Below, piece by piece: positions 9,115 through 19,100 of a DNA stretch of 64,000 nt. The notes beneath the pieces are model-generated. The model saw only the letters and a program-made list of their open reading frames with translations, was not told where the DNA came from and did no database searches. Position 1 is the first letter of the stretch, and every line of letters starts with the position of its first letter. The position numbers and the translations under genes are program-made. The stretch is from Pleomorphovibrio marinus (GTDB lineage: Bacteria; Bacteroidota; Bacteroidia; Cytophagales; Cyclobacteriaceae), in contig NZ_QCXY01000014.1 of assembly GCF_003347495.1 (NCBI RefSeq), positions 1 to 64,000 of the forward strand, in the 5' to 3' direction.

Positions 9115-9325
9115 TCAATTCCGTTAAAAACCTTAAGAAAATCACAATCTAAATTACTATCATTTAATTTCCTTTACAGAATTAACCCTATTCCCTACAT
9201 TTCAACCCTAAATGTTTCTACTTGAAAATGAAATAGGATTCATTACCCTATCCAACTTTGATTTATTATTAAATTTGATTTATTTAGGGTGTCCATTGTT
9301 TTAGTATAGTTAGGGGGGTGTTAAA

Positions 9326-12127
9326 ATGGTTTGGGGTTTATTTATCAGCCGGTTAGGTAGGTTTAGATGCTTTGGGTTCGCATTATGTCTATTCTTGTAT
9401 GTAACGCTGATAAATGTGACCTTAGGGCAAGTCCGTGCGATTGACCTGAGGCATTATTCCAATGAGCATGGATTGGAATTGCCCATGGTCAATGATTTAT
9501 TCCTAAATGCAGATGGATACCTATGGCTTTCCACCTTGGGGGGACTGGTTCGTTTTGACGGTACTGATTTTTTAAGTTTCGAACCGGAAGGAAGGGAATC
9601 CAAGTCCATCAATTTTACCTGTGCCGTTTCCGACGAAAAGGGAACTATCTATGCCATAGGTCAAGACCGATGGGATCAAAAACACCTTTTTTCATTACAG
9701 CCTGATTCAGGAGTGCTGGTCCCTGTAGAAAACAGCAGTCTTTTCCCTATGGCGATCAAGGCCTTGTTACCGTCTAATTCAGGCGAATTCTTGGTAATAT
9801 CCCTGGATGAGCAAATTTATCAATATGCAGAAGGCAAGTTAAAATGGGTTTTTAAATCTCCCGATCAAATCCCCATTATAAATGTTAAAATCAACCAAAA
9901 AGAGTTTCTCGTTCAAAATTCCCACCATGAAATTTTCATAGTGGATCAGGAAGTGAATAGCAAACGGCTGGATCCTGATGAATTGCCCTCGATTGAACCG
10001 GTGCATTTTGATGGGGATGAAAAAATAATTGGAAGTCTAAAAGTAGACATAGAGGAGGAGCAATTTTTTACTGCTCAGCCCAGTCTTCTTCCATCCCCAG
10101 TTTATCCCTTTCAGGCAGGAAAGTATTTTAGGTTTCACCAAGAAAGCCGGAATGTGACCTGGATCTTAAAGAACAAATCCATATTCTGCCATGATAATAA
10201 TTCCGGCGATTGGAAGGATTTCAGTGATCTCCTAAAGGATTTCCCCAAGGCTCAGGGCATAAAATGTGCTTTGGTGGATCCATTTGACCAAGTGTGGATT
10301 GGCACCAATGACGGCATATTCGCCTTGAAGCCAAGTTTTTCAATAAGCAAATCCCTGTTCACAAAAAAAGACCATTTGGGAAATGCTTTCAGTTTCCGGG
10401 GAATAACAGAATGGAGAGGCCAAATTTACGCCAATAGCTATTCCGGAAAAGTGAACTATGACCCTTCTGGTGAAGAGGAATCTCTGTTTTATAAAAGCAA
10501 AGTGGACGTTCACAAGTTGGCCGCCCATTGCAGTAATGATACATCGCTTTGGTTGGGCGAAGGACAAAAATTGTTAAGGTTTTACGACCCCAACACCCCA
10601 CCGCATACTTATCCCCTTCCTTCTCTGGAGCCTTTTCCTTATAAAAGCCTTGAAATATGGGCAATTTCTGAGGATACATTAGGAAAAGTATGGATAGGGA
10701 CCAATGCGGGTTTGGCGGTTTTGGACAGCCCGGATGGTCCCATCCGTTTTCTATCCTCTCCCTCAAACCCTTCCCAACCAGTGGCGAAAATCAATCACAT
10801 TCACCCCACAAAAAATGGCCTTATCCTGGCCACTTCCTTGGGAATACGGTATTTTGACTTCGTAAACGGCTTTCAAATAGAGAATAGGCAACATTTATTA
10901 CTCGAAAAACTCACAGAAGGAATTTCCATTTATCACCTTCATTTTGATAAAAATGGGGATATGTGGTTAGCTAGTCATGGGGAAGGCCTGATGCGATGGA
11001 ATTCCGACTTCTCCCTTCTTAATAAGTTTGGGTCTTCCTCCGGATTTAGCAATAAGCACCTCCATGCTATCTATGAAGACCATAAGGGTAGAATGTGGAT
11101 ACCATCTGAAAATGGTCTGTTTCTGTTTTACCCAGATGAATTAAGGGCAATTCGCTTCGGAAAGGCCAATGGGCTTTCTGATGAAGAGTTTAACCGTATA
11201 TCCCATTTCCGTGCTAAGGATGGTACCATGTATTTTGGGGGAGTAGCAGGAATAAATGTGATCAATCCTTCAGATTTTTATCAAACCCACCCCGACACCA
11301 TTCAGCCCCTTGCTTTGGGAACTGCACAACTCACACATTCTACCCAGAAAAAATCAGAAGATATTTCCCTTGCAGTAAAGGAACAAAACCCTATCCCATT
11401 GAACGGCAGCACCACCGGGCTTACACTCACCCTACTTAATCTTGGAGGCTTTGGGGAATTTGAATATAAATGGAAAGAGGAGGACACAGCTTGGCAAAAA
11501 ACAGATGCAACGCAAATTTCCCTAACCAAATTTCCGAACCAGGCGGATGAACTTTTGATAAGGGCTATTGATGATGTGGGCCAAATTAAGGGATACTTGG
11601 CTCTGCCCCTACATTTTCAGCAGGACAAAAAGGGTTGGGGTAAGCTCCCACTTTGGCTTTCTGGCATTGTGGTAGCTGCTGGTGTTTGCTTTATCCTATA
11701 CAGACAAAAAATAGATAAAAACACCCTTCCCATCCACCCTACCCCAAAACCAACCTTTATCGCCACTCAAAGTGTGGAAGAACCCATTGATGGGTTTGTG
11801 GAAAAATTAGAAGAGATCGTACGCAAAAATATTTCTTCCCCTGAATTTGGGGTAACCCAACTCAGTGAGGCACTTTATGTAAGCCGCAAGAGCCTATACC
11901 GCAAAACCAACCAGCTCCTTGGAAAAAACCCCAATGAAATCATAAAGGAAATACGACTGGAATATGCCAGGAATCTTTTGTCCATCGCTGAGTTGAACAT
12001 TGCCGAAATCACCTACAAGTCTGGGTTCGGATCCAGCAGTTATTTTTCAAATTGCTACAAAAAACACTTCGGCCTTACCCCAAAAGAATACCGCAAGCAG
12101 CTAAGCCAGGAAAAGAAAAGGGCTTAA
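9326..12127 (+). CDS. Membrane regulator: two-component propeller + Y_Y_Y-like + TM + AraC HTH, no kinase
   Basis: 933 residues with a signal peptide/anchor ending LGQ. The periplasmic part holds propeller blades with signatures such as NDLFLNADGYLWLSTLGGLV, VWIGTNDGIFALK, VWIGTNAGLAVLD and MWIPSENGLFLFYP. A divergent Ig-like Y_Y_Y-type segment follows (about 660-750), one TM helix (LWLSGIVVAAGVCFILY, about 773-790), and a C-terminal AraC HTH (about 830-930; FGVTQLSEALYVSRKSLYRK, GFGSSSYFSNCYKKHFGLTP). Hybrid two-component systems have the same sensor, but here HisKA, HATPase and receiver domains are absent, so signalling must pass from periplasm to DNA without phosphotransfer. It sits 108 bp before the four-gene T9SS operon and probably controls it. 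Confidence 0.9.
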   Translation: MVWGLFISRLGRFRCFGFALCLFLYVTLINVTLGQVRAIDLRHYSNEHGLELPMVNDLFLNADGYLWLSTLGGLVRFDGTDFLSFEPEGRESKSINFTCAVSDEKGTIYAIGQDRWDQKHLFSLQPDSGVLVPVENSSLFPMAIKALLPSNSGEFLVISLDEQIYQYAEGKLKWVFKSPDQIPIINVKINQKEFLVQNSHHEIFIVDQEVNSKRLDPDELPSIEPVHFDGDEKIIGSLKVDIEEEQFFTAQPSLLPSPVYPFQAGKYFRFHQESRNVTWILKNKSIFCHDNNSGDWKDFSDLLKDFPKAQGIKCALVDPFDQVWIGTNDGIFALKPSFSISKSLFTKKDHLGNAFSFRGITEWRGQIYANSYSGKVNYDPSGEEESLFYKSKVDVHKLAAHCSNDTSLWLGEGQKLLRFYDPNTPPHTYPLPSLEPFPYKSLEIWAISEDTLGKVWIGTNAGLAVLDSPDGPIRFLSSPSNPSQPVAKINHIHPTKNGLILATSLGIRYFDFVNGFQIENRQHLLLEKLTEGISIYHLHFDKNGDMWLASHGEGLMRWNSDFSLLNKFGSSSGFSNKHLHAIYEDHKGRMWIPSENGLFLFYPDELRAIRFGKANGLSDEEFNRISHFRAKDGTMYFGGVAGINVINPSDFYQTHPDTIQPLALGTAQLTHSTQKKSEDISLAVKEQNPIPLNGSTTGLTLTLLNLGGFGEFEYKWKEEDTAWQKTDATQISLTKFPNQADELLIRAIDDVGQIKGYLALPLHFQQDKKGWGKLPLWLSGIVVAAGVCFILYRQKIDKNTLPIHPTPKPTFIATQSVEEPIDGFVEKLEEIVRKNISSPEFGVTQLSEALYVSRKSLYRKTNQLLGKNPNEIIKEIRLEYARNLLSIAELNIAEITYKSGFGSSSYFSNCYKKHFGLTPKEYRKQLSQEKKRA

Positions 12128-12146
12128 GTGCTTGAGCCTTGTTCAA

Positions 12147-12197
12147 TGTCCCCAATTTTATATTTTTTGACCCAAAATCAACATTTTTTTGGGGACA
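12147..12197. promoter_or_regulatory. Inverted repeat TGTCCCCAA / TTGGGGACA before the T9SS operon
   Basis: Perfect 9-bp arms at 12147-12155 and 12189-12197 are separated by 33 bp and end 38 bp before the ATG at 12236. The spacing suits two operator half-sites better than a hairpin. It is a candidate site for the AraC domain encoded just upstream. A weak stem GGCTTAA/TTGAGCC at 12121-12138 overlaps the previous stop codon and may be a partial terminator. Confidence 0.45.
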
Positions 12198-12235
12198 AAA
12201 CACCCACATTTACAGGGTAATCCAATTGATCAACC

Positions 12236-13126
12236 ATGAAAAATAGTTTACTCATTTTGTTAATGATGGGGCATTTTTATGCTGCCTATTCCCAAATGAT
12301 CGCCAGTGAGGCAGGTATAGGTATTCAGGGCATAGCCCGAGATGCTAACAACAATGCCCGTTCCAATGAGGACATTACCCTAAGGTTTACCCTCTACTAT
12401 TTAAACGAAAACAATGCGGAACAGAATATTCTGGATGCAAGTCAGAACTTGCGCACGGATGCTTTCGGGGTGTTTTCGCATGTGCTGGAAATAGAACAAC
12501 AATACTATCCTATTATAGCCTATTACGAGGCCTTTCTCAAAATTGAAGAGGGCACCAATGTGATCTCAGATGAAAAGCTCAAGCAGGTTCCCTATGCAGT
12601 GAGTGCAGGAAACGGGGTGCCCACGGGATCCATTATGCCTTACATAGGAGATACAGCCCCACATGGATGGGTCTTATGCCAGGGACAAGACATATCGAAT
12701 GTTCCGGGTTCTGCCAGGCTGAGGGATCTTTTAGGTACAGCCACAGTGCCCGATCTGAGGGGGATGTTTTTAAGAGGTACGGGGAAAAACCAGGAATTTG
12801 GAAATGAAGGGCCAGGTTTATTGCAAACGCAAGAAGACATGGTGGCATCTCACAGTCATGAGGCTGGAGAGGATTTGGTGACTGCAAATGATGGGGGGCA
12901 TGAACATAGGCTGCCAACAGATGGTAATACCGACCCAAATTTGAACAGGCAGCACAGAACCATACTATATAACACAATAGTAGCTAATTCTGCTGCATAT
13001 TTAAACTTCACCACACAACCTGGGACTGGTGAGCACTCTCATCAAATTGAAGGAACCACCGCGGAAACCGGCGGTGAAGAGACGCGTCCCATCAATATGG
13101 GGGTGAATTACATTATCAAGCTGTAG
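12236..13126 (+). CDS. Secreted tail-collar-domain protein
   Basis: 296 residues with a signal peptide (MKNSLLILLMMGHFYAAYSQ). The N-terminal half resembles the beta-sandwich module preceding collagen or tail-fibre domains in Bacteroidota (GIQGIARDANNNARSNEDIT, then DEKLKQVPYAVSA). The C-terminal half is a phage tail-collar-like domain: GSIMPYIGDTAPHGWVLCQG, VPDLRGMFLRG, and the typical ending ETRPINMGVNYIIKL. His-rich SHSHE and GGHEHR sites could bind metal. No phage genes surround it, so it is a domesticated envelope protein, first in an operon with the T9SS giant 8 bp downstream. A role as a surface fibre is inference. Confidence 0.85.
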   Translation: MKNSLLILLMMGHFYAAYSQMIASEAGIGIQGIARDANNNARSNEDITLRFTLYYLNENNAEQNILDASQNLRTDAFGVFSHVLEIEQQYYPIIAYYEAFLKIEEGTNVISDEKLKQVPYAVSAGNGVPTGSIMPYIGDTAPHGWVLCQGQDISNVPGSARLRDLLGTATVPDLRGMFLRGTGKNQEFGNEGPGLLQTQEDMVASHSHEAGEDLVTANDGGHEHRLPTDGNTDPNLNRQHRTILYNTIVANSAAYLNFTTQPGTGEHSHQIEGTTAETGGEETRPINMGVNYIIKL

Positions 13127-13134
13127 GCCAAAGC

Positions 13135-16100
13135 ATGAAACGGCTACTCTTTATATTACCATTTTTGGGCTTTAGCATTGGCCTCGCCTTTGGGCAGCAG
13201 GTCAACGTAAAAAATGCCACCGCCTCCCAGGTCATTCAAAACCAGGGGTTCTCCCTACAGGTGGGTGTACCTATACTAGGGACCAAAATGGATGAAACAG
13301 AACGGGTTTATACTCCTATTGACCTACGCTTCCCCTGGGACATCTTTTACCAGTACCAGACCTTTGCCCATGAGTCTTTTGATGTATCCAAAGGGTATTT
13401 CGGCGATAAGGTGAGGATAAATTGGGAATTTCGAAATAATCAGGACAGGATCACCAGTGTGAAGATTTTCCGAAGACGGTATAGCGCAGGCAGAGAACAG
13501 CCCTTCGAACTACTCTCCAACCGCCCAGGTGCCACCACAGAGTTTGAAGACGAATTTGCGGAAGGTGGGGTTTTGTATGAGTATAAGATTTTGGCAGAGG
13601 GCATCTTGGAAGCGGAGATGCCCATGGTGAATTTTATCACGGGGATTGGCTTTAGGTCGCCCACTGCCACCGTCACCGGAAACATCTCTTTTGAAGGGGG
13701 CAACCCTGTAGCCGACGTGACCGTTTTCGCTGAGCCCACCGGCACCCCCATCAGCAAGGGAAGTGCCCTCCAAATCCCAAGTGAAGGCATGCTATCCCTG
13801 AATTTGGTGAACCGTCCCCTGGAAGAGGGCATGGCCTTCCAGGCCTGGATCAAACCCCTTTTTGATGGCAATGGCAATAGAGGGAGAATATTCCGAATGC
13901 AATATTTTGAGGAAAGTATTGAAGCCCATTATGAATTTGATTCCGATGCCAAAGCCCTAAAGGTGGATGTTGACGGCAGCATTTTTGAGTTAAGAAACCA
14001 TATGCCCACTGGAGTTATCGATGCAAGGGGCAAAGATGTGTTGGTGCCGATAGGGAATTTTGCGGAGCAATTCACCCATTTTACCATCGCCCTAAAAGAC
14101 AACGAAGAACCGGAATTGTACATCAACGGTCGCAAAATGGGGAGAGATTATGAATCCCTGATCAATTCGACAGAAAGGATGCAGGACGATGACTATTCCC
14201 AATCCCCCATGCAGATCCTTACCCAAATAAGGCCGGTTATACTTGAGCGTGGTGGAAATGAGGGTAAATGGCAGGATTTCAGTATGGGAGGGGAAGGCCA
14301 GATGATCATGGATGAAATCAGGCTGTGGGACAACAGGGAAAGCCGGCTGGATTCGGCACGCATTCGCCAGGATTACAAACGCTACATTGGGGGCAATGAC
14401 CGTTCTTTGATAGGCTATTTCCGTGCCAATGAAGGCACTGGGCAATATGCCTACGACCTTTCAAGGACAGGGTTCGAATACCATAAAAACGATATCCGTT
14501 TGTACACGGATCTTACCCCGGAAGATCAACGTCCCAAGTGGGTAAGTGGCGGAGGAAACATTCCCAACAGCGACCAATTGGGAGTAATGGGCATCACCAA
14601 CAGCAATGGCAATTATGAGATAAATGCGATTTCCTATGCCGGAACAGGTGAATCCTTTAACATCACCCCGGTGTTTGGGCAGCACAAGTTTGACCCTGCC
14701 CAGCAAATGGTGTTTTTGGGTAGGGGTTCAGAGGTGGTGAATAGGATAGATTTTACGGATATCAGCTCATTTGTTTTCAGAGGCAGAGTGCTTTTTGACT
14801 CAAGAGGGGTATTCCCATCCTTTGTGGAAACCAATGGGGGTAGTTTCGAGGGTTTAGCTGATGGAGGTGAATTTGTGTCCAATCCCGGCATAATAGACGA
14901 GGGGTACAATTATTATGAGAAAGGGGGATTCAAATACCCCAAGGGCCAATATTGGTACAACGACAACGGCACTCCGGAGGATCCAGATGATGATTACCTG
15001 GAGGAATATGCTACTGCTAGCCCCCAAGATTTCAACATCTTGGTAGACGGACAAATTGTGATGGGCCCAAACAACCGCCCGGTGAAACCGAATCAAAAAG
15101 GAGAATTCGAAATCAGGGTGCCCATAGGAGACCATGCCATCTCTGTGGAAAAAACAGGCCATCATTTTCTTTTTGAGGGAAGGTATCCCGCTGATGAGGG
15201 TGAATTCAAGGAATTTTTTGAGGATGCCACGGAGACCGTATATTTTATCGACACCACCAAGGTGACCATAGTGGGGAAAGTGGTAGGTGGAAGTGTGGAG
15301 GCTGAGAAGCCTATAGGTTTTGGGGGTGATGGTATTCGAGTGGAAACCTACTTGGATTCAGAAGGTTTTGAAAGGGAACAAATTATCAGCGCCATCAACA
15401 ATATTGGACAAGCGGAGTTAGTGTTTGCGCACTCAGCTGGTGGGAGTAATCCCACAGAAAATACCATGCACAGGTTCAGTACCCATCCGGAGTCAGGTGA
15501 ATTTAGGACGAAGGTATTGCCCCTTCAGTACGAGATAAATCAACTCACCGGCTTACGTATCCCTTCCAACCCCTCTTTGTCGCTTTTGGAAGCCAATGAG
15601 GAGGTGAACTTTGAACAGATACGGCCTGAAATTACTCCAGAACACCTTTTGCCTAATCAGGAGGTAATATCTGGGAATCCCTACCAGTATGAATTAAATT
15701 TCATCCATCGCACTAACCCTGTTCTGCGTGTTTTGTCCCAGACTTTTGACCAAACTATTGCAACTACTGATTCAACTAGCATATCTACAGAAGGTATGCA
15801 GTATCCCATTTTCACTCAGTTAAGGGAATATGAGATAGCGATGAGTAGTTTTGAGAGATATATAAATTTTGACAATGATGAAGAGGTGGAAGATCAGGTA
15901 CCCATCATGGACGGAGAGATGATCGTAAATAACAATTTTGCTCTTGAAGACTCTGAGAATTATGAAAGGGATGCGGAAGATCAAAGTATAATCCATTACA
16001 CCTTTATAGCCGGTTCACCAGCCATCTCACCTCCATTTACAAGAAGTCTTGATATCCGTTTAAGGGTAGGAGGAGTTGATTTCCCTGCTGAGAACTACTT

Positions 16101-19100
16101 CAAGGAAGGCATTGTGTTGGGAGGTCAGCCGGATGGAAGCCAAACTTTTATCACCAGGGCCCCAGAGTTCCCAGATATCATCCTCAGAGATCCACCAGGC
16201 TCAAATAGTTTTGCGGCAATTGAAATAGGCGAAAGCGTCACCTTAGAAACCAAACTTGAAAACACCTTTTCAGGAGGTGTTTCATTGGGGGTAAAAGCCT
16301 ATTTTGGCCCAGAGATAACAAGTGGGGTTGGGGTAATGGTGAAAAATGAGGCGATAAATAATGTGGAGTTGGGCATAAGATTAGAGACAGGATATACAGA
16401 TATCAATACCCTAACTAAAACATACACCTTTAATCAACGTTTTGCTACCAGTGACGACCCTAGATTTGTTGGTTCTGACGGGGATCTTTACATAGGTAAT
16501 TCCAAAAATTATGTATATGGGCAATTTGATGATGTGCAGTCCTCTGCCGAGCAAATTGGCGAAAACCATAGTTTGATGCTGACTAATGTAATCGGTGAAA
16601 AAGCATACATAAGTACCCAAAAGGCGATGTTCTTCAGTGAAAGACCAACTGAAACATTTTTTGTCTATTCCCAGCATCACATTTTAAATACGCTTATTCC
16701 TGACCTGGAAGCTATAGTAAAAAATATTGAAAATGGAGTAATTCAGGAAACAGACCCTGGAGTATTGACAAAGGCTGAGTATTTGGAACAAATCCACGGT
16801 TGGAGAAAAACCATTCGGGATAATGAAAGGTCTAAATACCTGGCAATTAATGACAGAGGCCACTTTTCGAGAGAATCCAGAAATTACCTTGAGAACTATA
16901 ATCAAATTTTAATCGATGAAATCAACAATTCAAAACTTCATGGAGATGGTTCCGGGGGCTATGAGGCCAGGCTCCGCAGGAGACTCGAAAAATCAGAAAA
17001 ACTAAAAAAACTCGTAGAAAACAGCCAAGTCAACAACATTTCTTTTGATGCTGGGGCAGGTGAAATTACCCGTAGTATTGAAACCGTTGTCATCAACGAA
17101 TCAATTAGGGAATTTAACCTTCAAATCGATGAAAATTTTGGTTTTGATTTAGGATTACGGGCTGGAGGAATTGGATTTGTTGTATCTGGGGGTGGTTTTG
17201 CTACCCAAGATTTAAATGCCGGGTTGAGGGAAGAATCAGCTTCCACAGTAAATATTTCCTATACGCTAAAAGATGACAACCCATTCAACGTATTTAGCGT
17301 CAATGTCATGAACACCTTCGATGGTAACGGACCAGTTTTCAGCACTCTTGGAGGCAGCTCATCTTGCCCATATGAGGGAGCCGAAATGTCCCACTTTTTC
17401 AATCCATTACATCCCAACGAAGGCTATCCCATGGCTCCACTCACCGAAGAGGAACGGCTTCAACTAAGCTACGCCACCCAACGCATAGAAGTACCCCAAA
17501 TCAGCGTGGAAGTAGCAGACCTGGCCAATATCCCGGAAACCCGTAATGCCGAGTTTAAGCTGATCCTGGAAAATAACAGTGTGGCGGGAATTGACGGCTA
17601 CTTCGAACTTATCGTGGACAATACTTCCAATCCCAACAACGCCATTTTCAATATCAACCAAAATGGCACAGTGGTGTTTGTCCCCTATGGGGAAAGGGTG
17701 GAGTATGCACTAACGCTCGGCAAATCCATCACTGATGTATATGATTACAAGGATATCAAGGTGATTTTACAGTCACTCTGTGACCCTGTGAACACCTTTG
17801 ACGAGGTGGTGATTTCTGCCCAATTCGTTCCCTCCTGCTCCCAGGTTACCCTAAGTGCCCCTCTTGAAAACTGGACCTTTAACCGGGAAACGGCATTTAA
17901 CCTTGATGGGAGCAGCAACCCCCTCTTAATCAATCTTGGGGATTATAACAGAAATTTTGGGGGTTTTGAACGAATTGACCTGGAATACCGCCCTGTGGGT
18001 TTTCCAACTTGGAGTAGACTGCACACCTATTATAACCTAGAGGATAGCTATGAAAGTGCTTTGGCGGCAAATAGGCCAAACATCAGCTTAATTGAGTCAC
18101 CGAATTTGGTATTTCCCTTTGACATTGTGGAAAGAGGTCTTGCCGATGGTCAGTACGAAATCAGGGCCAGGAGCACCTGTACCAACGATACCGAATACAT
18201 ATCCAATCCCATCAGGGGAAGGGTGGACCTAAATGCACCATTGCGCTTTGGAACACCCTCCCCTACGGATGGCATCTTGTCGGCAGGCTCGGATTTGAAG
18301 GTGAGGTTTAATGAGCCTATTTTCTACAATTCTGCAGTATCATTGGTGGAAATCAAGGGACAGACCAACCAGTTGCCCGTAAACCATGAAGTTTCGCTAC
18401 GTTTTCAGGGTCAGGAAAACACCATGATTATCGAAAACCCACAGGTCCTTAATGAAGACCTGACGATTGAATTCTGGATGAATAATGCCACCCAAACCCC
18501 TAATGCCACTATCCTTTATCAAAACGGGGGTATGCAAATCGGTTTGGAAAATGGTGAGCTCGCCTTTACGCTTGGCAACACCAAAATCAAAGGAGTAATC
18601 TCTGATGACGGACTGTTTCATCATTATACCCTTACCCACGACCACAGTAATGGAGACCTTAAGATTTATGAAGAGAGTAAGGTGGTGGCTTCAGGAAACG
18701 GAGGGGCAAACATGAACATAGCCTCCAACAACCCCATCATCATAGGCGGTAACACTTTTATAGGGAACTTGCATTCCCTCAAAATATGGCAAAGGGCCAT
18801 TTCCATGCAAGAAGCCTTCGCAAATATGTACAATAAACTGCGGGGCAACGAACATGCACTTGTGGGCTATTGGCCATTGGATGAAGGAAGGGGGAATATT
18901 GCCCATGACCTTGCCCGCTTCAAACATGGTAGGGTGGAAACCGACTGGGATATCCGGCCAAAAGGAACCGCCTATCACTTTGAAAACGGCCAGTATATGA
19001 CCTTAGACAACGTGGGCTTCGTGCAAATGACCCCCATTATGGATGCTACTCTTTCATTCTGGGTTAAAACAGCTTCCGGACAGGAGGGAACCCTCTTTTC

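Noticed and set aside
12236-13126. Tail-collar gene as evidence for a prophage
   Set aside because: No other phage structural, lysis or integrase genes nearby; the protein has a signal peptide and belongs to a T9SS operon.
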